Origin: Erwinia_E haradaeae_D
GTDB taxonomy: Bacteria > Pseudomonadota > Gammaproteobacteria > Enterobacterales > Enterobacteriaceae
DNA length: 64,000 nucleotides
Reading direction: 5' to 3'
Assembly (NCBI RefSeq): GCF_900698935.1
Contig: NZ_LR217715.1
Span: 496,001-560,000 of the forward strand
Part shown: piece after piece, positions 30,712 to 40,551 of the stretch
Position numbering within the stretch: position 1 is the first letter of the stretch
Layout of the letters: each line of letters opens with the position of its first letter
The notes under the pieces: model-generated
Database searches by the model: none
Seen by the model: only the letters and a program-made list of their open reading frames with translations
What the model was told of the DNA's origin: nothing
Made by a program: the position numbers and the translations under genes

Positions 30712-31524
30712 TTACCCTCTAAACAAGCGCTTCACAAAACTCTTTTTCCCTTCCTTAATGAAGCGGAACGGACGTGATTTTCCAATCAGACGATCGACAG
30801 TGTCAATATAGGCTTGACCAGCATCTGATTTAGTATCTAAAATTACTGGTTTGCCTTGATTCGAAGCACGTAGTACTGATGGGTCTTCTGGAATAACCCC
30901 AGTAAGCGGAATCCGAAGGATATCTAAAACATCTTCGATGCTAAGCATGTCTCCGCGATTCACCCGACTGGGATTATAGCGAGTAAGAAGTAAATGTTCC
31001 TTAATAGGTTCCTCTTCATTCTCTGCTCTTTGAGATTTAGAAGACAGAATACCAAGCATTCGATCCGCATCACGTACCGAAGATACCTCGGGGTTAGTAG
31101 TAATAATAGCTTCATCAGCAAAATATAACGCCATTAAAGCACCTGTTTCAATACCTGCTGGTGAGTCACAAATAATAAACTCAAACTCCATTTTCTGTAG
31201 ATCATCTAAAACTTTTGCTACACCCGAACGAGTTAGTACGTCTTTATCACGAGTTTGTGATGCAGGGAGAATAAAAAGATCTTGAGTGCGTTTATCTTTA
31301 ATCAGAGCTTGATTTAAAGAGACGTCATTGCGTATCACATTCACAAAATCATATACCACACGGCGCTCACAGCCCATGATCACATCAAGGTTACGCAAAC
31401 CAATATCAAAATCAATCACCACAGTTTTTTTGCCTTGTTGCGCTAGACCGGTTGCAATAGCAGCGCTGGATGTGGTTTTACCTACGCCTCCCTTACCAGA
31501 TGTAACAACAATCACACGTGACAT
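30712..31524 (-). CDS. minD: Septum site-determining ATPase MinD
   Basis: Deviant Walker-A ATPase that carries MinC to the membrane. 270 residues, the E. coli length. Visible are VVTSGKGGVGKTT (deviant Walker A), VIDFDIGLRNLD, CDSPAGIETGA (Walker B) and the C-terminal membrane-targeting helix KKSFVKRLF. AAGGA lies about ten bases before the ATG. Middle gene of minCDE, 48 bases behind minC. Confidence 0.97.
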   Translation of the reverse strand: MSRVIVVTSGKGGVGKTTSSAAIATGLAQQGKKTVVIDFDIGLRNLDVIMGCERRVVYDFVNVIRNDVSLNQALIKDKRTQDLFILPASQTRDKDVLTRSGVAKVLDDLQKMEFEFIICDSPAGIETGALMALYFADEAIITTNPEVSSVRDADRMLGILSSKSQRAENEEEPIKEHLLLTRYNPSRVNRGDMLSIEDVLDILRIPLTGVIPEDPSVLRASNQGKPVILDTKSDAGQAYIDTVDRLIGKSRPFRFIKEGKKSFVKRLFRG

Positions 31525-31572
31525 ATATTATCTTTCCTTACGACCTCATAAGCAATGATCACAAATCAGATC

Positions 31573-32268
31573 TCAGTTTAATTTTTGAATAGTTAATATA
31601 TCATCTTGAAGATAGATACGAGCCGGCTTATTGGAAAAATGAGCTGGAATCTGATCCATCATCCAATAATGACCAGAAATAGACACTAATTCAGCTAATA
31701 AACTAGTACAAAAAATCTGAGAACTATAATCTCCATTAGCTCCAGCTAGAGCACGCCCACGCATCATGCCGTATATATGTATATTGCCATCAGCTACTAA
31801 TTCAGCACCTTCACTGACGCTGTTAATGACCACTAAATCAGTATTTTTAGCATATATTTGTTGACCAGAACGTACAGGAGAAAAAATAATTCGCGTTTTC
31901 GACTGTGAAACTTGCGAAGACATTATTATGGGCATCATGTTACTTGTAGTAGAGGCTTTAAATTGCCCCGCACTTAGCACGGGTAACCCAGATCGTATTA
32001 TCATATCTTTTAACCGTGCATCTTTGCAGCCACTAATGCCAACAATAAATACACCGGTAGATACAATAGCCTCTTGCATGCGATACCAATCAACTTCACT
32101 GGTTAACACTGCTACATTGACTATAACGGCTGCATGATTAAAGAAATCAGGAGTATGGCTAAATTTATCCTCAAGCGCTTTGCGTATAACTAGGGGATTG
32201 GTATCATGTAAATGCAGTACGGGAAGTGTAAAACTACTACCTTTTAAAACAATTGGTAATTGCGACAT
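31573..32268 (-). CDS. minC: Septum site-determining protein MinC
   Basis: Inhibitor of FtsZ polymerisation, recruited by MinD. From the ATG at 32268 it has 231 residues, the E. coli length. The N-terminal domain (LKGSSFTLPVLHLHD, GISGCKDARLK) and the C-terminal beta-helix (VRSGQQIYA, ADGNIHIYGMMRGRALAG, AELVSISGHYW) are complete; the linker between them (about residues 100-118) is Ser/Met-rich. AGGA precedes this ATG at seven bases. The frame opens 12 codons further upstream but without homology. Confidence 0.95.
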   Translation of the reverse strand: MSQLPIVLKGSSFTLPVLHLHDTNPLVIRKALEDKFSHTPDFFNHAAVIVNVAVLTSEVDWYRMQEAIVSTGVFIVGISGCKDARLKDMIIRSGLPVLSAGQFKASTTSNMMPIIMSSQVSQSKTRIIFSPVRSGQQIYAKNTDLVVINSVSEGAELVADGNIHIYGMMRGRALAGANGDYSSQIFCTSLLAELVSISGHYWMMDQIPAHFSNKPARIYLQDDILTIQKLN

Positions 32269-33123
32269 TAGCAGTCCTACTATAATCTTGTAATAATGTA
32301 ACATTAGGGTAATGAACCAAGGTTGATGGTGTTATATGACAACCCATGAAAATAACCTTTACGTTTTATAATATCAGATGTTTCCTGATTTGTGATCATA
32401 CTTTGGTGATCATACTTTTATCACAATTTTCTTCTTATCGCTTTATAAAACAAAACTGAATTGCAAATACATACTTGAACTATACCATCCAGTTTGTCGT
32501 ATATAGTTAAAAAATTTCTATATTTTAGGTACAGTCTAAAAACATGTGACTATTGTTAGATTGAGCACAATGATTAGCGTCAATAGCATGACATTTTTAG
32601 CTTAAACAACATTAAGAACGTTGATGATGTAGAGTACTACTCTACCATAGTTAAAAAGCACACATTATCTAGACTAGCTTATTATATACCATATTAAAAT
32701 TTTTACAGTTATGTTAGAATAATATATTGTTATATTAAGTGGAGTGATTGTTCTATTATATATTATAGCACCATAAAGTATTTTGGCACTTATGAGTGCT
32801 GTGTTTTTTCCAATAACACAGTGTACTTGAAACTTACAAATATTAATAATTTTTTATTGTGATCCTAAAGCCTCTTTTGTAATACAAATAGCACTGAAAT
32901 ATTCAGTATATAACATGCAATCGTGTCATGTATTGAAGTACTAATATACATTAATAATGATATATGATGTACTGGATCTTGCGATAAAACACACTGTAAA
33001 TAATATATTTAATGTTAATTGATTGTCTCTATGAAAAAAATATGCCTCAGTGTTATGGATACCGATACTCTTATGTCATTGCTTATGTTTGTATCAATTG
33101 ATAGCTATGGTAAGATCATATAA
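32269..33123. other. Spacer upstream of minC
   Basis: About 850 bases with no recognisable gene. A 13-base unit (TGATCATACTTT) is imperfectly duplicated near 32395-32418. It should contain the min operon promoter, not identified. Confidence 0.55.
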
Positions 33124-33465
33124 TTACAAACTAAAAGAAGCACCACATCCACAAGTAATTTTTGCATTCGGATTTTTCACAAAAAAACGTGATCCCTCAA
33201 GATTTTCAGTATAATCCACTGAGCCTCCGAGTAAATATTGCAAACTCATATGGTCTACAATCAAAAATACACCTAATTTTTCAATAGTTATATCACCGAT
33301 ATTCCTTTGATGATCTAAAGTAAATCCATATTGAAAACCACTACAACCACCACCGGTAATGTATACACGTAACTTAAGATTAGGATTATTTTCATGAACC
33401 AGTAATTTTTTAACTTTATTAGCTGCAGAATCAGTAAATTGTAACGGAATGTCTATATTATCCAT
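33124..33465 (-). CDS. erpA: Iron-sulfur cluster insertion protein ErpA
   Basis: A-type carrier that delivers Fe-S clusters to target enzymes, including IspG in E. coli; LipA in this window is another Fe-S enzyme that needs clusters. 113 residues from the ATG at 33465 (E. coli 114). The three cluster cysteines are in GGGCSGFQYG and ITCGCGASF. GGAG sits nine bases before this ATG, so the longer TTG start at 33480 is not used. ErpA rather than IscA or SufA is supported by LQFTDSAANKV and VDYTENLEGSRF. Confidence 0.95.
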   Translation of the reverse strand: MDNIDIPLQFTDSAANKVKKLLVHENNPNLKLRVYITGGGCSGFQYGFTLDHQRNIGDITIEKLGVFLIVDHMSLQYLLGGSVDYTENLEGSRFFVKNPNAKITCGCGASFSL

Positions 33466-34350
33466 GATAATGTACTCCAATATTCGGTTTTATTAGTGCG
33501 TTCAAATGGTGAAATATGATGATAGAGGTGGTTTGAAAATCATTTAATTGACCAATAGAAGTATCGTGTACATTGTATCTTCCTCATAAGAAGTTCACGG
33601 TATTATTTTATTACCATAAAAAACCATTACTAATTAAAATAAGCGTTATAATCTATAGTCTAATAAGTTAATAGAACTGCACAATAATACACATGGATTT
33701 ATATTTTATATATTTTTGAAGACATCCAATATTCTATTGATAACAGAAATACGTAATGTGCATCACATGTCATGCAATTTTTACCGTGATTTGGTTATAG
33801 ATACAACTGTATTAACTATAAACTATGCAGTCATAGATGGCACCAGTATATATCGATTGATATTATAAGGAATCTCAGATAATTATCTCCGCTCTATGTC
33901 TATTGTGAAAAATAAATGACTCAAGAAAACTGCCAGTTGATATCATATGTTACTCTTTTTGCGCTTCAATCAAAACACAAAATCCTTTCTGCCATCTGAG
34001 ATCTAAGTGATACTTGAGTTACTAATTATACAAAATGCTAATAATTAATATTATTAACCTATATATTGACTGAAAAGCAGCACCAATGTGTGTTGAGTGT
34101 AAAAAAATACATGACCTAACAGGATCAACATCATGGTAAAACTATGCTACAAATAAAACCATTTCATATATATCAAGCAGCAGAAAGAGTCATTCCATCT
34201 GAAAAATATTTGTACTTATGTGGAAACAGCATGATCTACAAATTTATCTAGATAGAATATATATGTTGGTATCTATTACATAAAACACAGTCTAATCATA
34301 TGGCACGTCTATGCAATATCAAAATTCTGAATATAGAAGTATTATCAGTG

Positions 34351-34400
34351 CACGCACACGCACACGCACACGCACACGCACACGCACACGCACACGCACA
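34351..34400. repeat. Tandem hexamer array (CACGCA)8 plus CA
   Basis: Eight perfect copies of CACGCA and a partial ninth, 50 bases. The tract from 34348 to 34400 strictly alternates purine and pyrimidine, which favours Z-DNA under negative supercoiling. It is two thirds G+C in surroundings of roughly one quarter to one third G+C. It lies in no reading frame of note. Confidence 0.98.
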
Positions 34401-34700
34401 GATAGTGTGATTGATTTTACGACTATTATTGATTCCATATCAACATGATCTAGCGCTGAATATCAACTAATAGTCGTATGTAGAATGCTGATTCGATGAC
34501 CATTTGAGCAGCTCAAGCAATATATTTATAAAAAATAATTATCGTGCTGTTATAACTATCACATTGAGAGGAGTCTCAAGAAATGTATTATTTGTAAGTC
34601 ATACTTAACTTTAATGTCACTTATCTTTATTGAAAGTTTATATGGTATATAAAACGTCATATGATAGTAATTTTGATATTGTGATTTACGTTATATATAT

Positions 34701-34754
34701 CACATCAAAACAAAGTCTGATCTCTAATTAGAGATTAATTTATTACTTGATGTG
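34701..34754. repeat. Nested inverted repeat
   Basis: Outer arms CACATCAA (34701-34708) and TTGATGTG (34747-34754) enclose the 16-base palindrome ATCTCTAATTAGAGAT (34720-34735). This could fold as a stem with an inner hairpin, or be a protein-binding site. No flanking gene suggests a role. Confidence 0.45.
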
Positions 34755-35441
34755 TATCTCTTGGATAGTCAGCATACTCCTATATACATCTTATGAGATG
34801 ATATACTCATTTCGTTGACATGTACAAAAAATAGTAACTTAATCAAGATGATCATAATGGTTTAGATTTACAGTAAGATGCAAGTAAAGGACATTTCTAA
34901 AAAAACTGAATAACCAAGGTTGTCATAAAGCTGTGTACCTACATTGTAATGACATTAAACTTAGCCTTTATAAGGGATGGGCTGTTTTAACATATATACC
35001 TAGCACTCCATCGTATAACGTATACTCATACTATAGAAGTCTAGTCGATAGAACCTCCTCGCAGATTCAATAGATATATCATTAGTTCTGTTCTCTATAC
35101 TGTGCTGAGTACCTTGTGTGATTAGTTTTAATATTGATATATATAATATAATGATATTAATAACCTTACGTATTATTTTTTAGACGAAAAAGAAAGAAGA
35201 TAGATTAGTATCTAAATATTTTTATTGATAGAGATACATGTTATTGTTAGTAACATGTAAAACATTATCACATACAGCACAGGTATATAAGTTGACTTTG
35301 GTATTATTCGTAGTGCAAGTATTATTTTTGCCACACATAAAAATCTATCTCCACGATTTAATATGAATTATTAATAACAGCATTTCAGTACTATAGGTTA
35401 GATAGGGGAGTTACGTATCACATTGTTATTTTTAAATATAT

Positions 35442-36512
35442 CTAATCACTTTTTAGCTTTCTCTGCGCCCAACTAATAGCCCTCATATATTCTGATGGAA
35501 GCAGTGGACCCAATGTGCTTAATGCTTGACTAATAGCTGATGTGCTGATGTCCACTAAATTGAGATGACCAACTTTACGACCAAATCTTACTTTTTTATT
35601 ATACCAGTGTAAGTGCACACGTGGCTCTATAAGCCATGCCATGCAAGCATCAATTCCAATGAGATTAAGCATTACAGCTGGCATATTTATAACTGGAGTG
35701 GGTAATGGAAGGTTCAGAATAGCTCGTAAATGTAACTCAAATTGACTAATAGAAGCAGCATCTTGTGTCCAGTGTCCGCTATTATGAACACGCGGTGCTA
35801 TTTCGTTAACTACTAAACCTTCTGGTCCAACAAAACATTCCATGGTCATAACACCAACATAATTTAATTCACGCATAATCATTGATAACATATATTCAGC
35901 TTGTTTCTGTTGTGTATGGCGATCTAATAACATAACACTCACGCGTAATACACCATCCTGATGAAAATTATAAGTTAACGGATAAAATACCATACTGCCA
36001 TCATAACCCCTTGCACCAACAAGAGACATCTCACTAGAGAAGTGGACAATTTTCTCTACAATAGACTTTCCATAACAACCGTGTGGTAGAATATTTTCTT
36101 TATCTGCGCATATCTGCCACTGACCTCTCCCATCGTATCCGCCGATGCGCTTTTTAACAATTACAAGCTTACCAAAAGAAGAAAAGATTTGTTTCCATTG
36201 CTTCGTACACATCAATTGTTGCCAGGGCGCAGTGCTTATTCCTAATTTATTTATGAGTTGTTTTTGTGTTAGACGATCTGCTAAAATCGGAAAAATATCG
36301 CGATTTACAAACGCGCTATGCTTAGAAAGCACCCGAGTAGATTCCGTTACCGGCCATTCTTCGCTTTCAGCAGTAATTACACATTCTGCAACCAGCAATG
36401 TCTTTGGATCAGCATCTAGCCCAATGGGATAAACTGTGAATCCAAGTTTCTCACCGGCCTGGCGTAGCATGCGACCTAATTGACCATTTCCTAAGACATA
36501 GACTAGTTTCAT
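35442..36512 (-). CDS. purK: N5-carboxyaminoimidazole ribonucleotide synthase
   Basis: ATP-grasp enzyme that carboxylates aminoimidazole ribonucleotide on N5 in purine synthesis. 356 residues (E. coli 355). Motifs: VLGNGQLGRMLRQAGE, DRLTQKQL, IGGYDGRGQW (ATP loop), FSSEMSLVGARG, ECFVGPEGLVVNEIAPRVHNSGHWT and KVGHLNL. It starts two bases after purE ends. With PurE it makes CAIR, so the purine route is kept at least at this step. Confidence 0.97.
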   Translation of the reverse strand: MKLVYVLGNGQLGRMLRQAGEKLGFTVYPIGLDADPKTLLVAECVITAESEEWPVTESTRVLSKHSAFVNRDIFPILADRLTQKQLINKLGISTAPWQQLMCTKQWKQIFSSFGKLVIVKKRIGGYDGRGQWQICADKENILPHGCYGKSIVEKIVHFSSEMSLVGARGYDGSMVFYPLTYNFHQDGVLRVSVMLLDRHTQQKQAEYMLSMIMRELNYVGVMTMECFVGPEGLVVNEIAPRVHNSGHWTQDAASISQFELHLRAILNLPLPTPVINMPAVMLNLIGIDACMAWLIEPRVHLHWYNKKVRFGRKVGHLNLVDISTSAISQALSTLGPLLPSEYMRAISWAQRKLKSD

Positions 36513-36514
36513 GT

Positions 36515-37018
36515 TTATTCCCTTGGGTCTGGATGATTTAATACTTCAGCTGTCTGATTCTTACGCCAATTAGCTAATATTTTAGCTAAGGAGTCATTGT
36601 GTAGCGCAAGTACTTGGACAGCTAAAATAGCTGCGTTAGTTGCCCCAGTTGAGCCAATTGCTAATGTACCCACTGGTATACCACATGGCATTTGTAAGAT
36701 AGAATATAAACTATCTACCCCTCCTAGGACAGAACTCTGTATAGGTACGCCAAATACTGGAATTAATGTATTAGCAGCTAACATGCCTGGAAGGTGTGCT
36801 GCCCCTCCCGCACCGGCAATAATAACCTGGTATCCATTATTTTCAGCCTCTTCCGCAAATTTAAACAATTTCTGAGGTGTACGATGAGCTGATATCACTT
36901 CACAGTGAAACAAAACACCTAAATGATTGAGAACTTCTGCAGCATGTTGCATAGTAGACCAATCACTTTTAGAACCCATAATAATTGCAATAGATGTCAT
37001 GTGTCTTTTAGTTGACAT
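36515..37018 (-). CDS. purE: N5-carboxyaminoimidazole ribonucleotide mutase
   Basis: Moves the carboxyl group of N5-CAIR to C4. 167 residues (E. coli 169). GSKSDWSTM, the catalytic SAHRTP, AGAGGAAHLPGM and VFGVPIQSSVLGG are plain. Upstream gene of the purEK pair, with lpxH 157 bases further upstream on the same strand, as in E. coli. An in-frame internal ATG (residue 7) gives an N-terminus closer to short homologs. Confidence 0.97.
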   Translation of the reverse strand: MSTKRHMTSIAIIMGSKSDWSTMQHAAEVLNHLGVLFHCEVISAHRTPQKLFKFAEEAENNGYQVIIAGAGGAAHLPGMLAANTLIPVFGVPIQSSVLGGVDSLYSILQMPCGIPVGTLAIGSTGATNAAILAVQVLALHNDSLAKILANWRKNQTAEVLNHPDPRE

Positions 37019-37175
37019 ACTAAGTCACTCCTGTAATTGTTACCGTAATTACTCTTATAATTGAAGGAAATTGATTGCGTCGATACGAAAGGTTACTCAA
37101 ATTTCTGCGTTAAGCTAGTGTAAGACACATAGCTGCATTACAAAATAGTGATATAGAATGACACAGTGTGTTTCT

Positions 37176-37892
37176 TTATAAAGAAAAAGTAATAAACTGT
37201 ATATCTTTATGGTTTACGCTAATCATTGACCCTTTTTGAGACCAATCCCCCAAAACCCATCGTTGAGCTGGTTGTCCGTTAATGCTAAATTGATGTATAG
37301 TTGGACGATGAGTATGCCCGTGGATAAGCATGAATGACTGGTTTTTACACATAAGATCACTGACTGTGTGAGGATTCACGTCCATAATACCTATGTCTTT
37401 ACTAGTATTCGCCTGTTGACTATGGGATCTTAGTTTAAGTGCAATACGCTTGCGTGTATATAGTGGCAAACTTAGAAATAACTTTTTTAGCCAATACGTT
37501 TGTATATACTTACGATATGTTTGATATATGATATCGCGAGTACATAGTCGATCACCATGCATAATTAATACACGCTGCCCATACAGCTCCAAAATACTTG
37601 CATCAGGCATGAGATACATCCCTGCACGACGCGCGAAGCTTTTTCCTAATAAAAAATCACGATTACCATGCAGAAAATGACAGCGAACAGACAACCTGCG
37701 CAGCATACAGGCTACGTGATCATGTAATGGACTTATATCATCATCGCCAATCCATGAATCAAATAAATCACCAAGAATATACAGTGCATCAGCATATTGC
37801 GCCTCATGACGTAAAAAATATAAAAAAGCAGCAGTAATTTGTGGTGATTTATCACAGAGGTGAAGGTCGGAAATAAATAGCGTTTTAGACAT
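37176..37892 (-). CDS. lpxH: UDP-2,3-diacylglucosamine pyrophosphohydrolase
   Basis: Releases UMP from UDP-diacylglucosamine to give lipid X in lipid A synthesis. 238 residues (E. coli 240). The calcineurin-like metal motifs are all visible: FISDLHL, ILGDLFDSWIGDDD, LHGNRDFLLG, MHGDRLCTRD and IHGHTHRP. It shows that the cell still makes lipopolysaccharide, consistent with lptM. No clear Shine-Dalgarno sequence. In E. coli ppiB lies immediately upstream; only an uncertain trace is seen here. Confidence 0.96.
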   Translation of the reverse strand: MSKTLFISDLHLCDKSPQITAAFLYFLRHEAQYADALYILGDLFDSWIGDDDISPLHDHVACMLRRLSVRCHFLHGNRDFLLGKSFARRAGMYLMPDASILELYGQRVLIMHGDRLCTRDIIYQTYRKYIQTYWLKKLFLSLPLYTRKRIALKLRSHSQQANTSKDIGIMDVNPHTVSDLMCKNQSFMLIHGHTHRPTIHQFSINGQPAQRWVLGDWSQKGSMISVNHKDIQFITFSL

Positions 37893-38597
37893 AGATTCTT
37901 GCTCATTTAGAGTTTATAGAGAACCATCTATATGAAAATATCCGAGACAACTTTATTATTTATGCAAAAATATTTTGATGAATTCCATTATAGTGTGGCA
38001 TGCACATTAATTATGTTAACCTACAGTTAGAATATTTACTCAATTACCTTCGTGAGTACAGACTATAAATTTTTAGTAATAAATATTATTTATTAAGTGT
38101 TTGGATAGTCGTGAGGAATAGCATTCGGTGGTTAACATATGGATAATAGATGTAAATGCGATATATTTTTGTCAAGAATTCTGCTGTCATACGGAAAACA
38201 CACATTAAAGTTGCTATATCACACGCAACCGAACATCCTTTATGTATAAACTTTAACTTCATGTTTGTCTGCTTAAAATGAGTTTTAAGATACACATAGT
38301 GTGTATATGAAAATAATTGATTGGATTCTAATTTTATTAGCAATACAAATGTTTATACCTATCTTTTTAGCATCAGCAGAAAACGTAATCTACTTGTTGT
38401 GACTCTGTAGCGATATAATCGTTCTTATATACAATGATATTTTTCTTTTATTTTTCTTATTTCTAATCACGCATTATGAAAAGGTCAGTGCATCGATGTT
38501 ATTTATTTTTATTTCTCTAAAATATCATTAGTTAGACTTTGTTAGGCACTTTGAATATTATACTCTCTCTTTTTACTGCATTAGCATGGACTCTTTT
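37893..38597. other. Spacer between lpxH and cysS
   Basis: About 700 bases separating divergent lpxH and cysS, the interval that holds ppiB in E. coli. Apart from the doubtful ppiB trace at 38086-38262 I see no gene. Confidence 0.55.
38086..38262 (-). pseudogene. Possible eroded ppiB remnant
   Basis: A 58-codon frame beginning MKLKFIHKG lies on the strand and at the position where E. coli has ppiB (cyclophilin B). Weak points of resemblance to the PpiB N-terminus are F-x-H, T-x-x-FL and an HR pair spaced roughly as in TVKNFL...FHR. No catalytic core (FHRVI, GGG) survives. The positional argument is stronger than the sequence one. Confidence 0.2.
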
Positions 38598-39989
38598 ATG
38601 TTGAAAATTTTTAATACCCTCAGTCGTACTAAAGAGGTATTTCAACCTATTCGTACTGGTATGGTTAATATGTATGTTTGTGGAATGACGGCCTATGATC
38701 TTTGTCATATTGGTCATGGTAGAACATTTACAGCGTTTGATGTAATCGCGCGTTACCTACGATATAGTGGTTATAAACTAAATTATATACGTAATATTAC
38801 AGATATTGATGATAAAATCATTCAACGTGCTGATCATGATGGGAAGAGTATCACGTCTTTGACCACATATGTAATTGATACAATACATCAAGATTTTGCG
38901 CGATTGAATATTTTATCGCCTAATCAGGAACCACGCGCTACATTGCATATCATAGAAATGATTACTTTAATTAAAAGACTGATGAATCGAGAATATGCCT
39001 ATATTTCTCGTAATGGGGATGTGCTGTTTTCTGTTGAAAAAGACCCAATGTATGGTCTGCTATCAAAACAAAATTTAATGCAGTTACAGATTGGTGCACG
39101 GATAGCCGGAATTGTGAAGAATAAACGTAATCCTATGGACTTTGCATTATGGAAGTTATGTAAATCAGGGGAACCTTCCTGGCCTTCTCCATGGGGCTGC
39201 GGTCGACCAGGATGGCATATTGAATGTTCTGCAATGAATTACGCGCATTTAGGTAAATATTGTGATATCCATGGTGGTGGATCCGATCTAATTTTTCCTC
39301 ATCACGAAAATGAAAGAGCGCAGTCTACCTGCGCCTATGATGCTCCATATGTCAACTACTGGATGCATTCTGGAATAGTAAATATTGACCAAGAAAAAAT
39401 GTCTAAATCGTTAAACAACTTTATCACTATACGTAAAGTTTTAGAAAAGCACGATTCAGAATCTGTGCGCTATTTTTTACTTTCTAGTCACTATCGCAGT
39501 CAGCTTCACTATAATGAAGATAACCTCAAACAAGCACGTACGGCACTAGAGCGTCTGTATTTTGCGCTCTACCAAACAGGTGTCTGTGCGCTAACCTGCG
39601 AGAGTAAAGAGTTTGAAATCCGTTTTTGTGCGGCTATGGATGATGATTTTAATACTCCCACAGCCTGTGCAATACTATTTGAGTTAGCACATGAAATTAA
39701 TCGCAACAAAGAGCGCTATCCGAAAATAGCAAATAGTTTAGCTATGCGTTTACGTTTATTGGGCCGCGTCTTGGGGTTGCTCGAACAAGATCCAGAGACA
39801 TTTTTTAAAAGCAACAACCTCAATATTAGATATAATTCCATATCTCATATTGAAGCACTTATCCACATACGTGATCATGCGCGCCAAACAAAGGATTGGG
39901 AAAAAGCTGATTTGACACGTCAGCGTTTGAATGATATGGGTGTTCTTCTCGAAGACACCAGAGACGGCACTCGTTGGAGATATAAATAA
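38598..39989 (+). CDS. cysS: Cysteinyl-tRNA synthetase
   Basis: Class I synthetase charging tRNA-Cys. 463 residues from the ATG at 38598 (E. coli 461). Zn ligands and active site are visible: YVCGMTAYD, HIGHGRTF (HIGH motif), WHIECSAMN, HGGGSDLIFPHHENE and KMSKSLNN. An in-frame ATG four codons upstream (38586) is possible, but the family starts at LKIFNTLSR. Neither start has a good Shine-Dalgarno sequence. Divergent from lpxH, as in E. coli. Confidence 0.97.
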   Translation: MLKIFNTLSRTKEVFQPIRTGMVNMYVCGMTAYDLCHIGHGRTFTAFDVIARYLRYSGYKLNYIRNITDIDDKIIQRADHDGKSITSLTTYVIDTIHQDFARLNILSPNQEPRATLHIIEMITLIKRLMNREYAYISRNGDVLFSVEKDPMYGLLSKQNLMQLQIGARIAGIVKNKRNPMDFALWKLCKSGEPSWPSPWGCGRPGWHIECSAMNYAHLGKYCDIHGGGSDLIFPHHENERAQSTCAYDAPYVNYWMHSGIVNIDQEKMSKSLNNFITIRKVLEKHDSESVRYFLLSSHYRSQLHYNEDNLKQARTALERLYFALYQTGVCALTCESKEFEIRFCAAMDDDFNTPTACAILFELAHEINRNKERYPKIANSLAMRLRLLGRVLGLLEQDPETFFKSNNLNIRYNSISHIEALIHIRDHARQTKDWEKADLTRQRLNDMGVLLEDTRDGTRWRYK

Positions 39990-40551
39990 TTATTGGTCAA
40001 GATATAAAAATTTTAATCATGACTACTATCGTGGTAAGGCACTCACTAACTATTTGCATACTATTTCAAATATCTAAAAGATCACTATGCTGCATACTAT
40101 AATATTAAGTAGATTTTACGTATGCACTCACTCAATATGAGCTATCCTAATCTCTGAAATTACTTTATGGTTATTCAGTGATCAGCCGTTTGATCTAATA
40201 TGTTACTTTACAATTATAGATACTCTATAACACCATAAATCAGTTTAATGTCTATTGACAGAATAAGAAGTAGTAATATCGTTAACATCATTGAACATGT
40301 TTTATATTTTACTCTGCTGATCCATTAATATATCAATAGTATTTAGAGTACATCTCTATGTTTTAGAAGAGTATCTATACGTCGTGCTAACATGTTCAAT
40401 ACCGCAATTATTTTTAATGCCTTCATACTAGAGCTCTATGATTTAGTTTTAGTTATCACAGGCAAGTTGCATGATACTATCAGTATGCATAAGTTATAAA
40501 GATGCTATTTTACTCAAATTTATAAATAGCTTTGTTTTGTATGGTAGTTAT
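39990..40551. other. Spacer between convergent cysS and aspS
   Basis: 560 AT-rich bases with no gene and no clear terminator hairpin. Confidence 0.6.

Larger units (their letters stand above)
33466..35441. other. 2 kb spacer with a hexamer repeat and nested inverted repeat
   Basis: No gene on either strand. Two structured elements stand out: the CACGCA tandem array at 34351-34400 and a nested inverted repeat at 34701-34754. hemL and btuF, neighbours of erpA in E. coli, are not visible. Confidence 0.6.

Noticed and set aside
34351..34400. CRISPR-like array
   Set aside because: The unit is six bases with no spacers, so it is a simple tandem repeat.
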